The notes beneath the pieces are model-generated. The model was given only the letters and a program-made list of their open reading frames with translations, had not been told where the DNA came from and searched no databases. Shown one piece after another: positions 46,961 to 57,714 of a DNA stretch of 64,000 nt (its first letter is position 1; each line of letters begins with the position of its first letter). Made by a program: the position numbers and the translations under genes. Origin of the DNA: Oreohelix idahoensis (Eukaryota > Mollusca > Gastropoda > Stylommatophora > Oreohelicidae); contig JAMPIV010014132.1 in the NCBI GenBank assembly GCA_024509875.1, forward strand, positions 307,501-371,500, given 5' to 3'.

Positions 46961-48255
46961 TAGACGTGGCTTTCTGTGAGCGAACAAGAAAGAACTTGAA
47001 GTCATCACCCTGGTCGTATTACAAAGCCTGTGTGCTGGTCTTCAGTCGTGCCACTGCTACCTGTGTTGTTTCACCTGTCTGGTCATCTCATTGTACGAGG
47101 GAAAAAGTTAAGACCGGCACAGATCTGAGTTGACTCCTGGAATCGACAGTAATCGCACCTGTGGACAGGTAGCGAAACTAGTTTTAAGGTGATGCTATGC
47201 CTTGTATTAATGTTTAGTACCCCTCAGGGTCGCTGTGTCAACTTCTAGAAGCGTAGGAACAAGATAATGTTCAAAATGAAATTTACCGCTGTGTCGATAC
47301 CGTCCGCTAGATATAGGTGCATTAATGTGCATATTGGACTAAAATAGACTTGATAAGGGAAGAATTTTAGACCCGGTTATTATGAGGGGAATTAAAGGCG
47401 ATATTATTGCAAGGCACAGATTTAGGGGTGGTGGTAAAACTTTTAACGGTGCGCAACGAAGCGGCGCGGGGGCTTTTGTCTTGGATAACAGGTGGTGGCG
47501 GTAAGGGGGAAAATCTTCCACTAGCGCAGTTTTACTACCTGAGGGGTTGGTCAGGACCTGAGCTTTGTTTGACTGGGTGACACCCCACCTTGTCAAGCCG
47601 ACCTTTTCGGTGCTAACAAATTACCTGTTGATTGCTGATTGGCTATCTTGAATACGGTTCATTCTCGTCTGCTATTCACCCCCCTCTCTGTCCCTCTTCC
47701 CCTAATGTTTCTATGTTTCCCCACTGTAAACCTACCCAGTGTTACATCTTTGTCTAAAAGGTTGGGATTCAATAGTGGAACAGAAAGAAGGAGAGAGTCT
47801 ATTGTATTGGGACACAATTACAGTTACCCCAACCTCAGAACACGGTTTAGATAGTTCAGGCTCGTCTTAAATTGTTTCCTGATTCGTTTTGTTTCCGATC
47901 TGAACTTTTACCCCACCCGCCTTAGACAAGGCGCTTGAATCGAGGCCTCATTACTTTCTTTAAGGCTTCGTCTGCAAAGGATACCATGTGGACCTGGGGA
48001 CATTAGTGTTCGTCTTTGGAACAGGGACTTGGGATCAAGGTATGCCAGAACTGATTGGAGATGAGTACTGATGTGTTGTGTGAAGATGGAAAAGACAGTT
48101 TTGATTATGGGAATAGTTCAAGACAAATGCATACTGGGATAGATGTTGTGGCATCAACAGTGATGCGTGTTTCAGACAACGGTAAGGTATACATATTTTT
48201 TTCCCGCTGACATCTACGCTTTAGTTACATTTTTAATTTACGTCTAAAGTCTAGC
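46961..48255. other. Non-coding stretch, nothing recognised
   Basis: Small frames at 47339-47596 (-) and 47639-47854 (+) show no family features. No match to other repeats. Confidence 0.45.
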
Positions 48256-48295
48256 TTTGTGCGTCTTTCTAGTAGCGTATTTAGAGAAATGATAT

Positions 48296-49545
48296 GTGGT
48301 GATGATCATCAACATCATCATCCTAATCAACATCATAATCCTAATTATCATCTTAATCATCATCCTAATCATCATCTTATTCATCATCAACATTATCATC
48401 AACATCATTATCCTAATTATCATCTTAATCATCATCAACATCATAATCATCATCAACATCATTATCCTAATTATCAGCTTAATCATCATCAACAGCATTA
48501 TCCTAATTATCATCTTAATAATCATCAGCAGCATTATCCTAATTATCATCGTAATCATCATCAACATCATCGTCTTAATTATCATCTTAATCATCATCAA
48601 CATCATTATCCTAATTATCATCTTAATCATCATCAACATCATCATTGTCCTAATCATGTCATCATTAACATCATCATCCTACTCATCATCAACATCATAA
48701 TCCTAATTATCATCTGAATCATCATCATCTTCATCACCATCATCATCCTGATCATCATCTTATTCATCATCAACATTATCATCAACATCATTATCCTAAT
48801 TATCATCTTCATCAACATCATCATTGTCCTAATCATCATTAACATTATCTTAATCATCATCTTAATCATCGTCCTAATCATCATTAACATCATCATCCTA
48901 ATCATCATTAACATCATCATCTTAATCATCATCAACATCATTATCCTAATTATCTTAATCATCATCAACATCATTATCATAATTATCATCTTAATCATCA
49001 TCAACATCATCGTCCTAATTATCATCAACATCATCATCTTAATCATCATCAACATCATTGTCCTATTCATCATTAACATCATCATCTTAATCATCCTAAT
49101 CATCAATATCATCGTCCTAATCATCATTAACATCATCATCCTAATCATCATCTTAATCATCATCAACATCATTATCCTAATGATCATCTTAATCATCATC
49201 AACATCATCGTCCTAATCATCATCTTAATCATCATCAACATCATCATCAACATCACCGTCCTAATTATCATCTTAATCATCATCAACATCATTATCCTAA
49301 TTGTCATCTTAATCATCATCAACATCATCGTCCTAATCATCATCAACATCATCATCTTAATCATCATCGTCCTAATCATCATTAACATCATCATCCTAAT
49401 CATCATCAACATCATCTTAATCATCATCAACATCATCATCTTAATCATCATCTTAATCATCATCTTAATCATCATCAACATCATCATCAATATCATCGTC
49501 CTAATCATCATTAACATCATCATCCTAATCATCACCAGCATCGCC
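48296..49545. repeat. ATC-type array with a 36-39 bp higher-order unit
   Basis: A 1.25-kb array of ATC and AAC triplets, organised into longer units such as ATCTTAATCATCATCAACAT followed by CATTATCCTAATT. Because the base unit is three, all frames are open over long distances and give Met/Ile/Leu or His/Asn/Pro polymers; these are not genes. The array abuts the 3' end of a LINE-a remnant. Confidence 0.96.
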
Positions 49546-49775
49546 CATCCGCTCCCTAAGAAGCATAGGCCTTCAAACATGTCTTAAGTCCTCCAGTCCT
49601 GTGACGCCAGCTCAAGGTCCTTCCTTGTCTTCTGTATCCCGGTCTTATCTGTCCTCATTTCCTTGTCCCGCGTGTTTTTACGATCTCCCCGTTCCTCGCG
49701 TGTCCTGGGAATTCCAGACTTAGTATTGCCTCGTAATGCTACCAACAAGTTTCCTTAGCGAGTGTCTGTTATAAC
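49546..49775 (-). mobile_element. LINE-a 3' remnant next to the ATC array
   Basis: Plus-strand order AAGCATAGGCCTTCAAACAT, GTCCTCCAGTCCTGTG, CTCAAGGTCCTTCC, GGGAATTCCAGACTTAGTAT and GTAATGCTACCAACAAGTTT matches, in order and diverged, the last 230 bp of LINE-a at 20812-21030. Its minus-strand translation begins MFEGLCFLGSG at the end, like the family C-terminus [10 protein letters not shown]. The reading frames are decayed. Confidence 0.88.
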
Positions 49776-49974
49776 ACTGGCGTTGTATCTTATGTTTTAG
49801 ATGTATCCTTTATGCATATTTGTGCTGTATGATTCCAGTTTTGTGTTTGCATATAGTTTTTAACGAGTTGTTAGCCTGTGTGCTGTGACTTTTTGTGTGT
49901 GTGTGGCGAACAGCCGCACTTCTTTCTAGGCCTCCACACACACCCCAAGCAAGGCAGAGGAGTAGGCTTACTCA

Positions 49975-50162
49975 CAGTATTTGACACCCGGGGCGGATTC
50001 TACATTAGGCACCCCCGTCCCATAAATGATCACACTTGCTAGTATATTTTTAACAGTTAAGTTCTATCATAAAAGCGTCAGTCAACACCCCTTTCTTGGC
50101 TGTCAACCGGGGCGGTCGGCCCCCTCGCACCCCCCTCCCCCCACTTGTAGTACGCCACTGCC
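49975..50162. repeat. R190 dispersed repeat, copy 1
   Basis: Contains CACCCGGGGCGGATTCT, CACACTTGCTAGTATATTTT, TATCATAAAAGCGTC and TAGTACGCCACTG, in the same order as 57305-57486. Both copies lie in the + orientation. I see no tRNA head or coding; it may be a non-autonomous DNA element or a retroposon. Confidence 0.8.
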
Positions 50163-50329
50163 CCCCGGGGAAGTACGCGGGGGCAAATAAAATATGTAGA
50201 CATTCAGGGATATTAGTTACTTCCCTCATTTTCGCTCCTCTAACTTCGTCTTTCACACACACGTTGAAGTTCGTGTCTTTATTTCTGCCTAATCATTTTT
50301 GTGTGTGTAGGTGTAATCTATTGTCGACG

Positions 50330-50440
50330 GTTACCGGGTTCCAGGATAGAAACCTCGTAGCGTCACCTTCCATTCTACCCAGCTGTAAATGGGCACCTGA
50401 CTGACTCTTGAGGTAGAGAAGGCAGCAAGGAAGAAAACTG
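50330..50440 (+). mobile_element. SINE-B fragment
   Basis: TTACCGGGTTCCAGGATAG in the B-box position, then CATTCTACCCAGCTGTAAAT, GGGCACCTGACTGACTCTTG and GGCAGCAAGGAAGAAAACTG. This is the body of SINE-B in + orientation; the head is missing. Confidence 0.75.
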
Positions 50441-50563
50441 GTCACAACACCTTATAAAGCTGGACCTTGTATGTAGAAGTCTCTAACACTTCACTCCGCT
50501 ATAGCAGTATCCTCTACAGGACTATATGTTTTATGTTTGGACTAAACACGATTTATGTTTTAT

Positions 50564-50870
50564 CTTCTTCTTCCTCGTTCGTCCTGAAAAGGACGTTGGT
50601 TGCGTTGTGTCTGTTTACACCGGAGCTGCGATATCTGCGCCTTTCGGCCGACACATCCGACTTCAGCACGGCATTTTTTGGGACCGGGTTTGCCTTCCCT
50701 CTTCGATCCCTACTCTCTCAGCCAGACTGCAGTGATGCAGCCTGTTTCCAGGACCACCACTTGGAGATGGAGTAGGATCTTGATCAGCTCTAGTTCGCTG
50801 ACGCAAGCAGTCAAACTATGGGTCGCTAACTGCATTCTCTATTGCTGCATCTTTGGGTCCCATGTGCTAT
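50564..50870 (-). mobile_element. R300 retroposon copy 2
   Basis: Same order and orientation as the copy at 37845. The hairpin is perfect here: CGTCCT, loop TTTC, AGGACG (minus strand, 50581-50596), followed by the GAA-rich tail. Flanks ATGTTTTATCT and ATGTGCTATCT are a possible diverged target duplication. Confidence 0.85.
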
Positions 50871-51128
50871 CTCAACTTGATAACACAAATTTAGGCTTGG
50901 TCATTCTATGAACACAAATGACGTGGACAAAAAAGTCCAAATGACCAGCGCATTAACAGCTACAAGAACAATAGCACAGTTCAGCAACCCTGGATGGAGT
51001 AATATAGGCCTACGTCACTAGTTCATTTTGACCTTTTTTAAAATTAAAGTAATCATAATGGCGTATGCCTCAGACACTGGTGAGAAATAGTATAAATTTG
51101 ACAACAGACAACGTTACAGAAGTGATAG

Positions 51129-51382
51129 GATCCCGTTACACGCCCGTTGAGGCATATTGGGAATATGGTGTTAGGCCCATATTTTATTGACCATCGGCCC
51201 ACTAGGGGGTGATGTGGTGAGCATCACACCGGCCCCCTTAACCTTCCCAGAATTGCTCGTACTCAATTCATGAGGCTGGGTCGACCTTGAAGGCGTTTGC
51301 TGTCTAAAAAATCCCACCTTAACTCCATGGTCCACTGATCTAGGAAGCCAGTGCTCTAACCACTGCGCCACCGCGTCTCCGG
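51129..51382 (-). mobile_element. SINE-A copy, tRNA-derived, with 14-bp target duplication
   Basis: Identical TACAGAAGTGATAG at 51115-51128 and 51383-51396. The minus strand starts GGAGACGCGGTGGCGCAGTG and ends AACGGGATCC. The B box region (CATGGAGTTAAGG) is damaged, so this copy would not be transcribed. It is more diverged than the other two. Confidence 0.92.
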
Positions 51383-51396
51383 TACAGAAGTGATAG

Positions 51397-52148
51397 GCTT
51401 ACCGGGAAATCGAACCCAGGACCACCCGAACAGGCGCCATCACTTTGCTCCGAGAGTGATTCGTGACTAACAACACTGCCAACTTAGCACTACAACAGTA
51501 GTACTGGTCATTGTCGCGAACAATCCACGCAACTATAGGACAGTGAAACTGCGCACACTAATTATAGACGCAATCATTCCTATAACTTTTCTGTTTACAA
51601 GTTTAACCACGTAACTCAATGTTTGACTTTTTATTGTAGAATCTTTTAGTGTTCAGTTGTAACTTGTCCGGGACTGCAGTTGTGTAAAATAACACCAGTT
51701 AGCAACAATAAGAAAGCCTCGACGTCAGCAGCCCACCTGGACGAAGAAGTGTGTCGCCGGTATAAAATCCTTTCATAACCCACTTTTTCCCCCCAAATGA
51801 TCTTGCCTTCTTGTGACGAAGCACATTCATTCAACGTAGACTTAAGTCCATCGGATATATTATATCCATTCAAGGATAAGTGAGCTGTGTTAAACTGATG
51901 CATAATGCTGTTAAAAACTAAGCCCTGAAAAGGACTTCTATCAGCTAGCTTAGATTAGCCCTGAAAAGGGTTTAGTCCTGAAAAGGACTGCTACTTAGTG
52001 CATCATTGGCATATAAAGACGCAGAGTTTTATCGGAACCAGATACACAGAACAAATTGGAAGCACAGCATCCAGGCCATAAGGACAACAATATTTATGTT
52101 ACCAGCTCAGCAGAAGAGAACAAGTGGTAATCTTCAGACTCCACTTAG
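51397..52148. other. Unassigned, with three small TTTC-loop hairpins
   Basis: No gene is seen. GCCCTGAAAAGGACT (51922-51936), AGCCCTGAAAAGGGT (51957-51971) and AGTCCTGAAAAGGACT (51974-51989) are, on the minus strand, six-base stems closing a TTTC loop. They resemble the hairpin in R300. Just left of 51449 is a tRNA-like CGAACCCAGGACC fragment. Confidence 0.5.
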
Positions 52149-52153
52149 CCCAC

Positions 52154-54500
52154 TGTAGTGGTTTTTGATGTTATTGTGTGGTTGCTATGTTACCTAGTGT
52201 ACTGGATGAGGTCAGCTGTGAAGGCTCCTGAAGATAAAAGTTTATGTGAGTTACAGAATGCCTTTCTGCTACCACTTATGACCTCAAACAGACTTATTCT
52301 GATATTATGTATGTTAGCTACGTTTAATGTCTAGGGTAATAAAATGTGATGTGTAGGTAATTAAATACACAGACACACACATGTAAACACTAAGTCTAAT
52401 AATAATAATAAGCTCTATGATCAAATCAACTAACACTGGCTTTAGAAGTTAAATTTGATAATTTTTTTTGAATTTATTTAGTCCTGAACCAAATTTTCTT
52501 CTGGTCAGGACGTATGAAACAATATGTATTTATCAATAAAAGTGCATATATATATTGCATAATCAAATGAAAATTTTGTACATAGATATATGTTTACATT
52601 GGTTAATATTAACACTAACTACAGTGTCTTTGGAAAACTAGCACTGGATGTCTAGTCGGGGTGGTGTCATCATACCCGATCTCTGTTTACACGAGTCATT
52701 GTCTTTGAAATATTGAACTGAGGTATAGTTTTTATACACCAGGATTTTGTTTAGTTATTTATTTGTGGAAGAGTTTGATGAATCCACAGCAGGCCAGGTA
52801 TTCAACTTATCTGGCCTGTGACGATGCAGTAAAGAATTCAAGTGGCCCACTCCTCACAAGTGCTGGGGTAAAATGATAGGCTTCTTAGGCATCCACTCTT
52901 GGACCACTTCAAAGCATCTGGCACTAGCACAGTGCCAGACCAGAAACTCTGAAACCAAAATTTTTGCCATGTGTCAACACACTGCCTACTGCACCAATTT
53001 TACACACATCAAAGCAAAAAAAAAAAATTACAAAGATCTGGTCAGATCTCTCTGACCGACTAAGCACATCTCACCCAGGCGGTATCAAATAGCACCAGTT
53101 TCCCATGACTGCATTGCATCCGAAATATGTTCATAAGTCTCCTTTTCCATCCAATAAGGTGGGTGATATGTTCCCACTGATCTCAAATATAGATCTGTCT
53201 TCTATAGTCTTGGATATGTTTTCCTATATTATTTGTTTGCCTCTAGGCCCTGAACTGTCGCTGGGGACCTAGCATAAGCACTCACTTGTCGTAATCATTT
53301 TTCATGACATGGCAGTATCAATCACTCAAAATATTAAATAAAAGGGTTAATGAATTTTTCTCCTTACCACAATTCAAAATTGAACACACAGTTACGTTGT
53401 ACTAGCAAAACTCAGCTGAGCTGCTGGCTAGATTATGGCGTCCCACTGATAATATATAATATCTCCTGGAAATCACTCTTCTAGCATTAACGAACTGTGC
53501 ATCTGGACAGTCTTCTACAAAATGGCAATTGCCTCTACTGTTTTTTCTACAATATGAAAGCTTCTGTCCAATCAGCGGACTTCCCCACTACGATTCAAAT
53601 ATTTAAACTACAATGTCAACTTTAGGTCCAGTTTCTGTCTAGTGTGTAATATTTGTATGTCGGTCTGTCCGTCCCAACTTGGTTTTTCCCAAAATTACAC
53701 TTGATTTTAGACGAAACTACAAAAAACTACACAAATTTTCCCCCACTTACTTATACGATTTCGAGACAAAGTTATTTTTAGCTTCTACCCTCCCTTTTTT
53801 GCCCCTTGTCTACATGCAGTTTGGTTTACTGCGTTAGGCTCAAGGTCGCGTCAAAAGTGAATTTTGTGAGAAATATGCACAAATAACTGTCTGCTAGTCT
53901 GTATTGAACAATAGTCTTTCGTCAATATCTTCCGTGTTATCTGTCCGTCTTTGTAATTAAAAGTATATTATTTATCAGGGAAAGATGGGCTATCAAACTA
54001 GCTAGTTTTTATTCTCCAAAACTTATTATTAAGAAAAAACCTACTTTTTTCAAGGTTCGTTTTGAAATTTGTTTTTGTGCCCTAGTTCACGGCGTTTGCC
54101 GCTATATTCAAACTAAAACGACTAATTACCGTAGAACGTCCAAGATACGTCTGTTTCTGACAAGAGCTAAGGTCTTTTTTTGTCCATTTCCTTACATTGT
54201 GTCAACTAGTGGCGTAATTTTTTCTTTAAAACTACAAATTGCGTCTTCTAGACTTTAGATTCAAACTCGTGTTCAGACCGTCACATTTTTTTCTTTTATC
54301 TCCGTTTCCACCCCGTCTAAAAGGATAGGTCCTTTAGTCTGCATGTTCTAACTAGTTAGTTTCAATGGCGCTAGAAAACGCTGGCGTAGGTGAAGAAGCC
54401 GCAGCGTATCTTACCTATATTTTTATCCCTACATGTTATTTTACCTGTTTACTTTATAAATGGAGGAATTTTAACGTTGCATCACTGTAATTTCACCACA
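52154..54500 (+). repeat. Solo LTR of the element A/B family with 5-bp target duplication
   Basis: A 2347-bp unit from TGTAGTGGTTTTTGATG to AATTTCACCACA, with CCCAC at 52149-52153 and 54501-54505. It shares blocks in order with the LTRs at 15771-17602 and 41540-43729, including CAGCTGTGAAGGCTCCTGA (52213) and CTCAGCTGAGCTGCTGGCTA (53408). There is no internal coding. A TATA-like or polyadenylation signal cannot be assigned reliably in this AT-rich sequence. Confidence 0.92.
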
Positions 54501-54591
54501 CCCACAACGGATTGGGATACCATCTATATTCAACAAACTAAAGATGTGAACTACCGATGAGTGTAACTGTGACACCGATACAAGCCCACAC

Positions 54592-55052
54592 ATATGAGGA
54601 ACAGACATAGCACATATGAGGAACAGAGAAAGCACATATGAGGAACAGAGAAAGCACATATGAGGAACAGAGAAAGCACATATGAGGAACAGAGAAAGCA
54701 CATATGAGGAACAGAGAAAGCACATATGAGGAACAGAGAAAGCACATATGAGGAACAGAGAAAGAACATATGAGGAACAGAGAAAGAACATATGAGGAAC
54801 AGAGAAAGAACATATGAGGAACAGAGAAAGAACATATGAGGAACAGAGAAAGAACATATGAGGAACAGAGAAAGAACATATGAGGAACAGAGAAAGAACA
54901 TATGAGGAACAGAGAAAGAACATATGAGGAACAGAGAAAGTACATATGAGGAACAGAGAAAGCAGATATGAGGAACAGAGAAAGCACATATGAGGAACAG
55001 AGAAAGCACATATGAGGAACAGAGAAAGCACATATGAGGAACAGAGAAAGCA
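54592..55052. repeat. 22-bp tandem repeat, about 21 copies with variant domains
   Basis: The unit is CACATATGAGGAACAGAGAA plus AG. Outer copies start CACATA, while a central block (about 54763-54935) starts AACATA. The Cys/Ser/Phe-rich minus-strand frames in all three phases are by-products. Confidence 0.96.
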
Positions 55053-55196
55053 TATATGGCCGTCACCAGCACCATTCCTGGACAAAGTCTGTGGAGATAC
55101 AAATAGCCTCAATGTGACCACTTCTTTGAACATATACAAGCTGACGTAAGAGAGTGTACGAAAAAGAAAGAAGAAAAAGTATCCTTCAGCTGGTAT

Positions 55197-55507
55197 TCTT
55201 CTTTTTCTGTGTTGGTCCTGAAAAGGACGTTGGTTGCGTTGTGTCGCCGTTTACAGCAAAGCTGCAATATTTGCGCCTTTCGGCCCGATATATCCGACTT
55301 CTGCACGGCATTTGTTTGGGACCGGGTTTGCCTTCCCTCTTCGATCCCTACTCTCTCGGCCAGACTGCAGTGATGCAGCCTGTTTCCAGGACCACCACTT
55401 GGAGGTGGAGTAGGGTCTTGGTCAGCTCTGGTTTGCTCACCCTGACGCAAGCAGTCAAGCTATGAGTCGCTGACTGCCTTCATCTCATTTGCTGCGTCTT
55501 CGGTCCC
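55197..55507 (-). mobile_element. R300 retroposon copy 3, with target duplication
   Basis: TTCAGCTGGTAT (55185-55196) and TTCTGCTGGTAT (55508-55519) flank it. The hairpin on the minus strand is CGTCCT, TTTC, AGGACC, so the outermost pair is lost. The body is closely similar to the copy at 50564. Confidence 0.88.
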
Positions 55508-55519
55508 TTCTGCTGGTAT

Positions 55520-55868
55520 GATAAAGTCCGGAAAAGATCTACCAGTTATGCCATCGCTGCCCGGACCACTTCAATGTTCAACGAACACCGGCTGATCTGT
55601 ACCCACTTATCCGGAGACTGGAGTTACATCAATTTAGCATGGAAGTCGTAAGATGCTGTTCACATGAGGTTGTTCTGGCGGCTGGCAACCTCATGATGGA
55701 AAATACATTGCTACATAAACCACTCCTGCAAGATCACATGATTACTTCACGGGGAATGATAAGTGCAATAAATGCATAATACTGCAAGTCTTAATATTTT
55801 GTTTCAAAATACAATTTTGCCTCGTTTTGGCGAGGCGCGCCTTGTTCAACCTAGACGCAGGGCCCGTC
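55520..55868. other. Unassigned, with a dispersed repeat fragment
   Basis: 55673-55735 resembles 24308-24370 (GGCTGGCAACCTCA, CATAAACCAC). No gene is seen. Confidence 0.5.
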
Positions 55869-55882
55869 GGTTACATTAGTGT

Positions 55883-56659
55883 ATTAATATGAAACAAATA
55901 TAAAGGTATGTTATCAGGCACTCGCAGGAAATAAAGAAGTAGAACACCAGACAACAGAAAAACAACAGACATGAGTGGCTTACCCAGGATTTGAACACTG
56001 GACCTTCCGTGCGACAACCCCGCCTAGCCATGCAAGCGAATCACACTATCCGCTCTGCCATCTACGCATCATCAAAAAATGATGTTTCAATGGCAGGTCA
56101 ATAGTGCGAACCACAATACACGACACCAGAAGTCCTGCATGGGCACTTCAGCCTATTAATGACGCAATCACTTCTGTTGTATTTCTATCAAGCAGTATAG
56201 GCCGAATCCAACAAGACCCTTAGGACCTTAATACTGTGTCCAGTAAATTTTACTGGACACAGTATTAAGGTCCTAAGGGTCTTGTTGGATTCGGCCTATA
56301 CTGCTTGATAGAAATACAACAGAAGTGATTGCGTCATTAATAGGCTGAACTGCCCATGGAGGACGTCTGGTGTCGTGTATTGTGGTTCGCACTATTGACC
56401 TGCCATTGAAACATCATTTTTTGATGATGCGTAGATGGCAGAGCGGATAGTGTGATTCGCTTGCATGGCTAGGCGGGGTTGTCGCACGGAAGGTCCAGTG
56501 TTCAAATCCTGGGTAAGCCACTCATGTCTGTTGTTTTTCTGTTGTCTGGTGTTCTACTTCTTTATTTCCTGCGAGTACCTGATAACATACCTTTATATTT
56601 GTTTCATATTAATTTACTGTTTACAGGCCTCAGGTTTCCCTCCCTTATTTGTAATAAAT
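55883..56659. mobile_element. Large palindromic insertion with 14-bp target duplication
   Basis: Identical GGTTACATTAGTGT at 55869-55882 and 56660-56673 brackets 777 bp. Two inverted arms of about 364 bp (55884-56247 and 56249-56612) meet at CAGTAAA-T-TTTACTG with essentially no spacer. A 47-bp unpaired right end finishes in TAATAAAT. The arms differ at a few bases (for example GAAGTCCTGC against GACGTCCTCC read in the same sense) and so are not an exact mirror. The target duplication suggests insertion by a LINE machinery, with inversion or snap-back copying of a SINE-like element. A foldback DNA element is the alternative. Confidence 0.85.
56430..56520 (+). other. tRNA-like sequence in the palindrome arm
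   Basis: ATGGCAGAGCGGATAGTGTG resembles a tRNA D-arm with A box, and CCAGTGTTCAAATCCTGG a T-arm with B box; the region between is some 20 bases too long for a normal tRNA. The mirror copy lies at about 55976-56066 on the minus strand. A functional tRNA is unlikely; a Pol III-promoted retroposon head is more likely. Confidence 0.65.
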
Positions 56660-56673
56660 GGTTACATTAGTGT

Positions 56674-57304
56674 GCATGTCCAAATATAAAAGACCGTGCT
56701 GTCTGGCTATGACTTAGTAGTCATGTAGTGATCCGTATTTATTATTCTTGTGTAAATGTACGAGGTTGATCACTTTTTAAAACGATCTCATCCAGGCTTA
56801 CACACCTTACATCGTAATTTTTTTTTCTCCGTTTTATTACTTACCATTCTTCAGAATAATAACCCTCGCCAAGCCTCAGTTAGTTGCCCTTTATAGTGTT
56901 AATTATTGCCCAGGGGACATTACCATGGATGAGAGATCAAACGTCCTGTTGTGCTTGTACTCTAAGGCAAAGTCGAAGGGGTCACATAGCTTCAACAATT
57001 ATTGCAACAAAATGTGTGGCCTTGTGTGATTAATATACCGGAGTCTTAGTTTGACTTAATTAAAGCACTTTTCTCTAAATAGGAGTTGCTTAACTCCCCA
57101 TCCCCACTCCTTTTTGGGTCTACTTTTCGAAAATAGGAAATAAAATCAGTCTGTTTACCTGTCTGAGCGTCTGTACAAGAGAATGAACAGGAATAGACAA
57201 ACGCATGTGAGAATGAATGGATACAGTATATAAGATCAGAGAAAGGAAGGACAGAATGTTAGACGCGCTTGCGTGCTGTATTCTCAACTGTTTGGAAACA
57301 ACAA
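56674..57304. other. Non-coding stretch, nothing recognised
   Basis: The first 40 bp continue the pre-insertion repeat also seen at 35615-35655 (GTCCAAATATAAAA). No gene is seen. Confidence 0.5.
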
Positions 57305-57486
57305 CCGTATTTGGCATCCGGGGCGGAAACTATCTCTGGCACCCTCCCCCGTCTGTAAAGAAACACACTTGCAAGTATATTTTTAACAGCAAGTACTATC
57401 ATAAAAGTGTCCAATGGCACCCCCTTGCTGGCTGACACCCGGGGCGGAACATTCCCTCGAACCCTACCATTAGTACGCCACTGGTG
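57305..57486. repeat. R190 dispersed repeat, copy 2
   Basis: GCATCCGGGGCGGAAACTAT, CACACTTGCAAGTATATTTT, TATCATAAAAGTGTCC and TAGTACGCCACTG, in the order seen at 49975-50162. Confidence 0.8.
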
Positions 57487-57714
57487 TTGCAGCAGCTTTT
57501 GTGGCTTAAAAGTTACTACAAGATGGTGTAGCTGGCCACATACCCAGCCATCCTTATTCGTCTTTTACGACATGCTTGGCAGGTGACATTGTTACTATTC
57601 TTTACTCTCATTTCGGGCCCCGGCAACACACGGGTGCAATTTTGTATGTGTTTTGCCCTCCAGACTTTCATTCATGGTTAATGAAAACAATCTTGACAAA
57701 TGCTTTCGCAGTAG

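Noticed and set aside
47339..47854. Two small frames as host exons
   Set aside because: No similarity to known families, no consistent splice sites, and typical lengths for chance frames.
48244..49587. Met/Ile-rich and His/Asn-rich proteins in the ATC array
   Set aside because: Triplet array keeps every frame open; the only real protein signal is the LINE-a C-terminus at its right edge.
51915..51995. Histone gene 3' end
   Set aside because: No histone coding sequence lies within several kb on either strand, and the hairpins lack the conserved GG...CC stem base.
54471..55139. Cys/Ser/Phe-rich secreted repeat protein
   Set aside because: Three overlapping phases of the 22-bp array all give similar proteins, which marks them as by-products.
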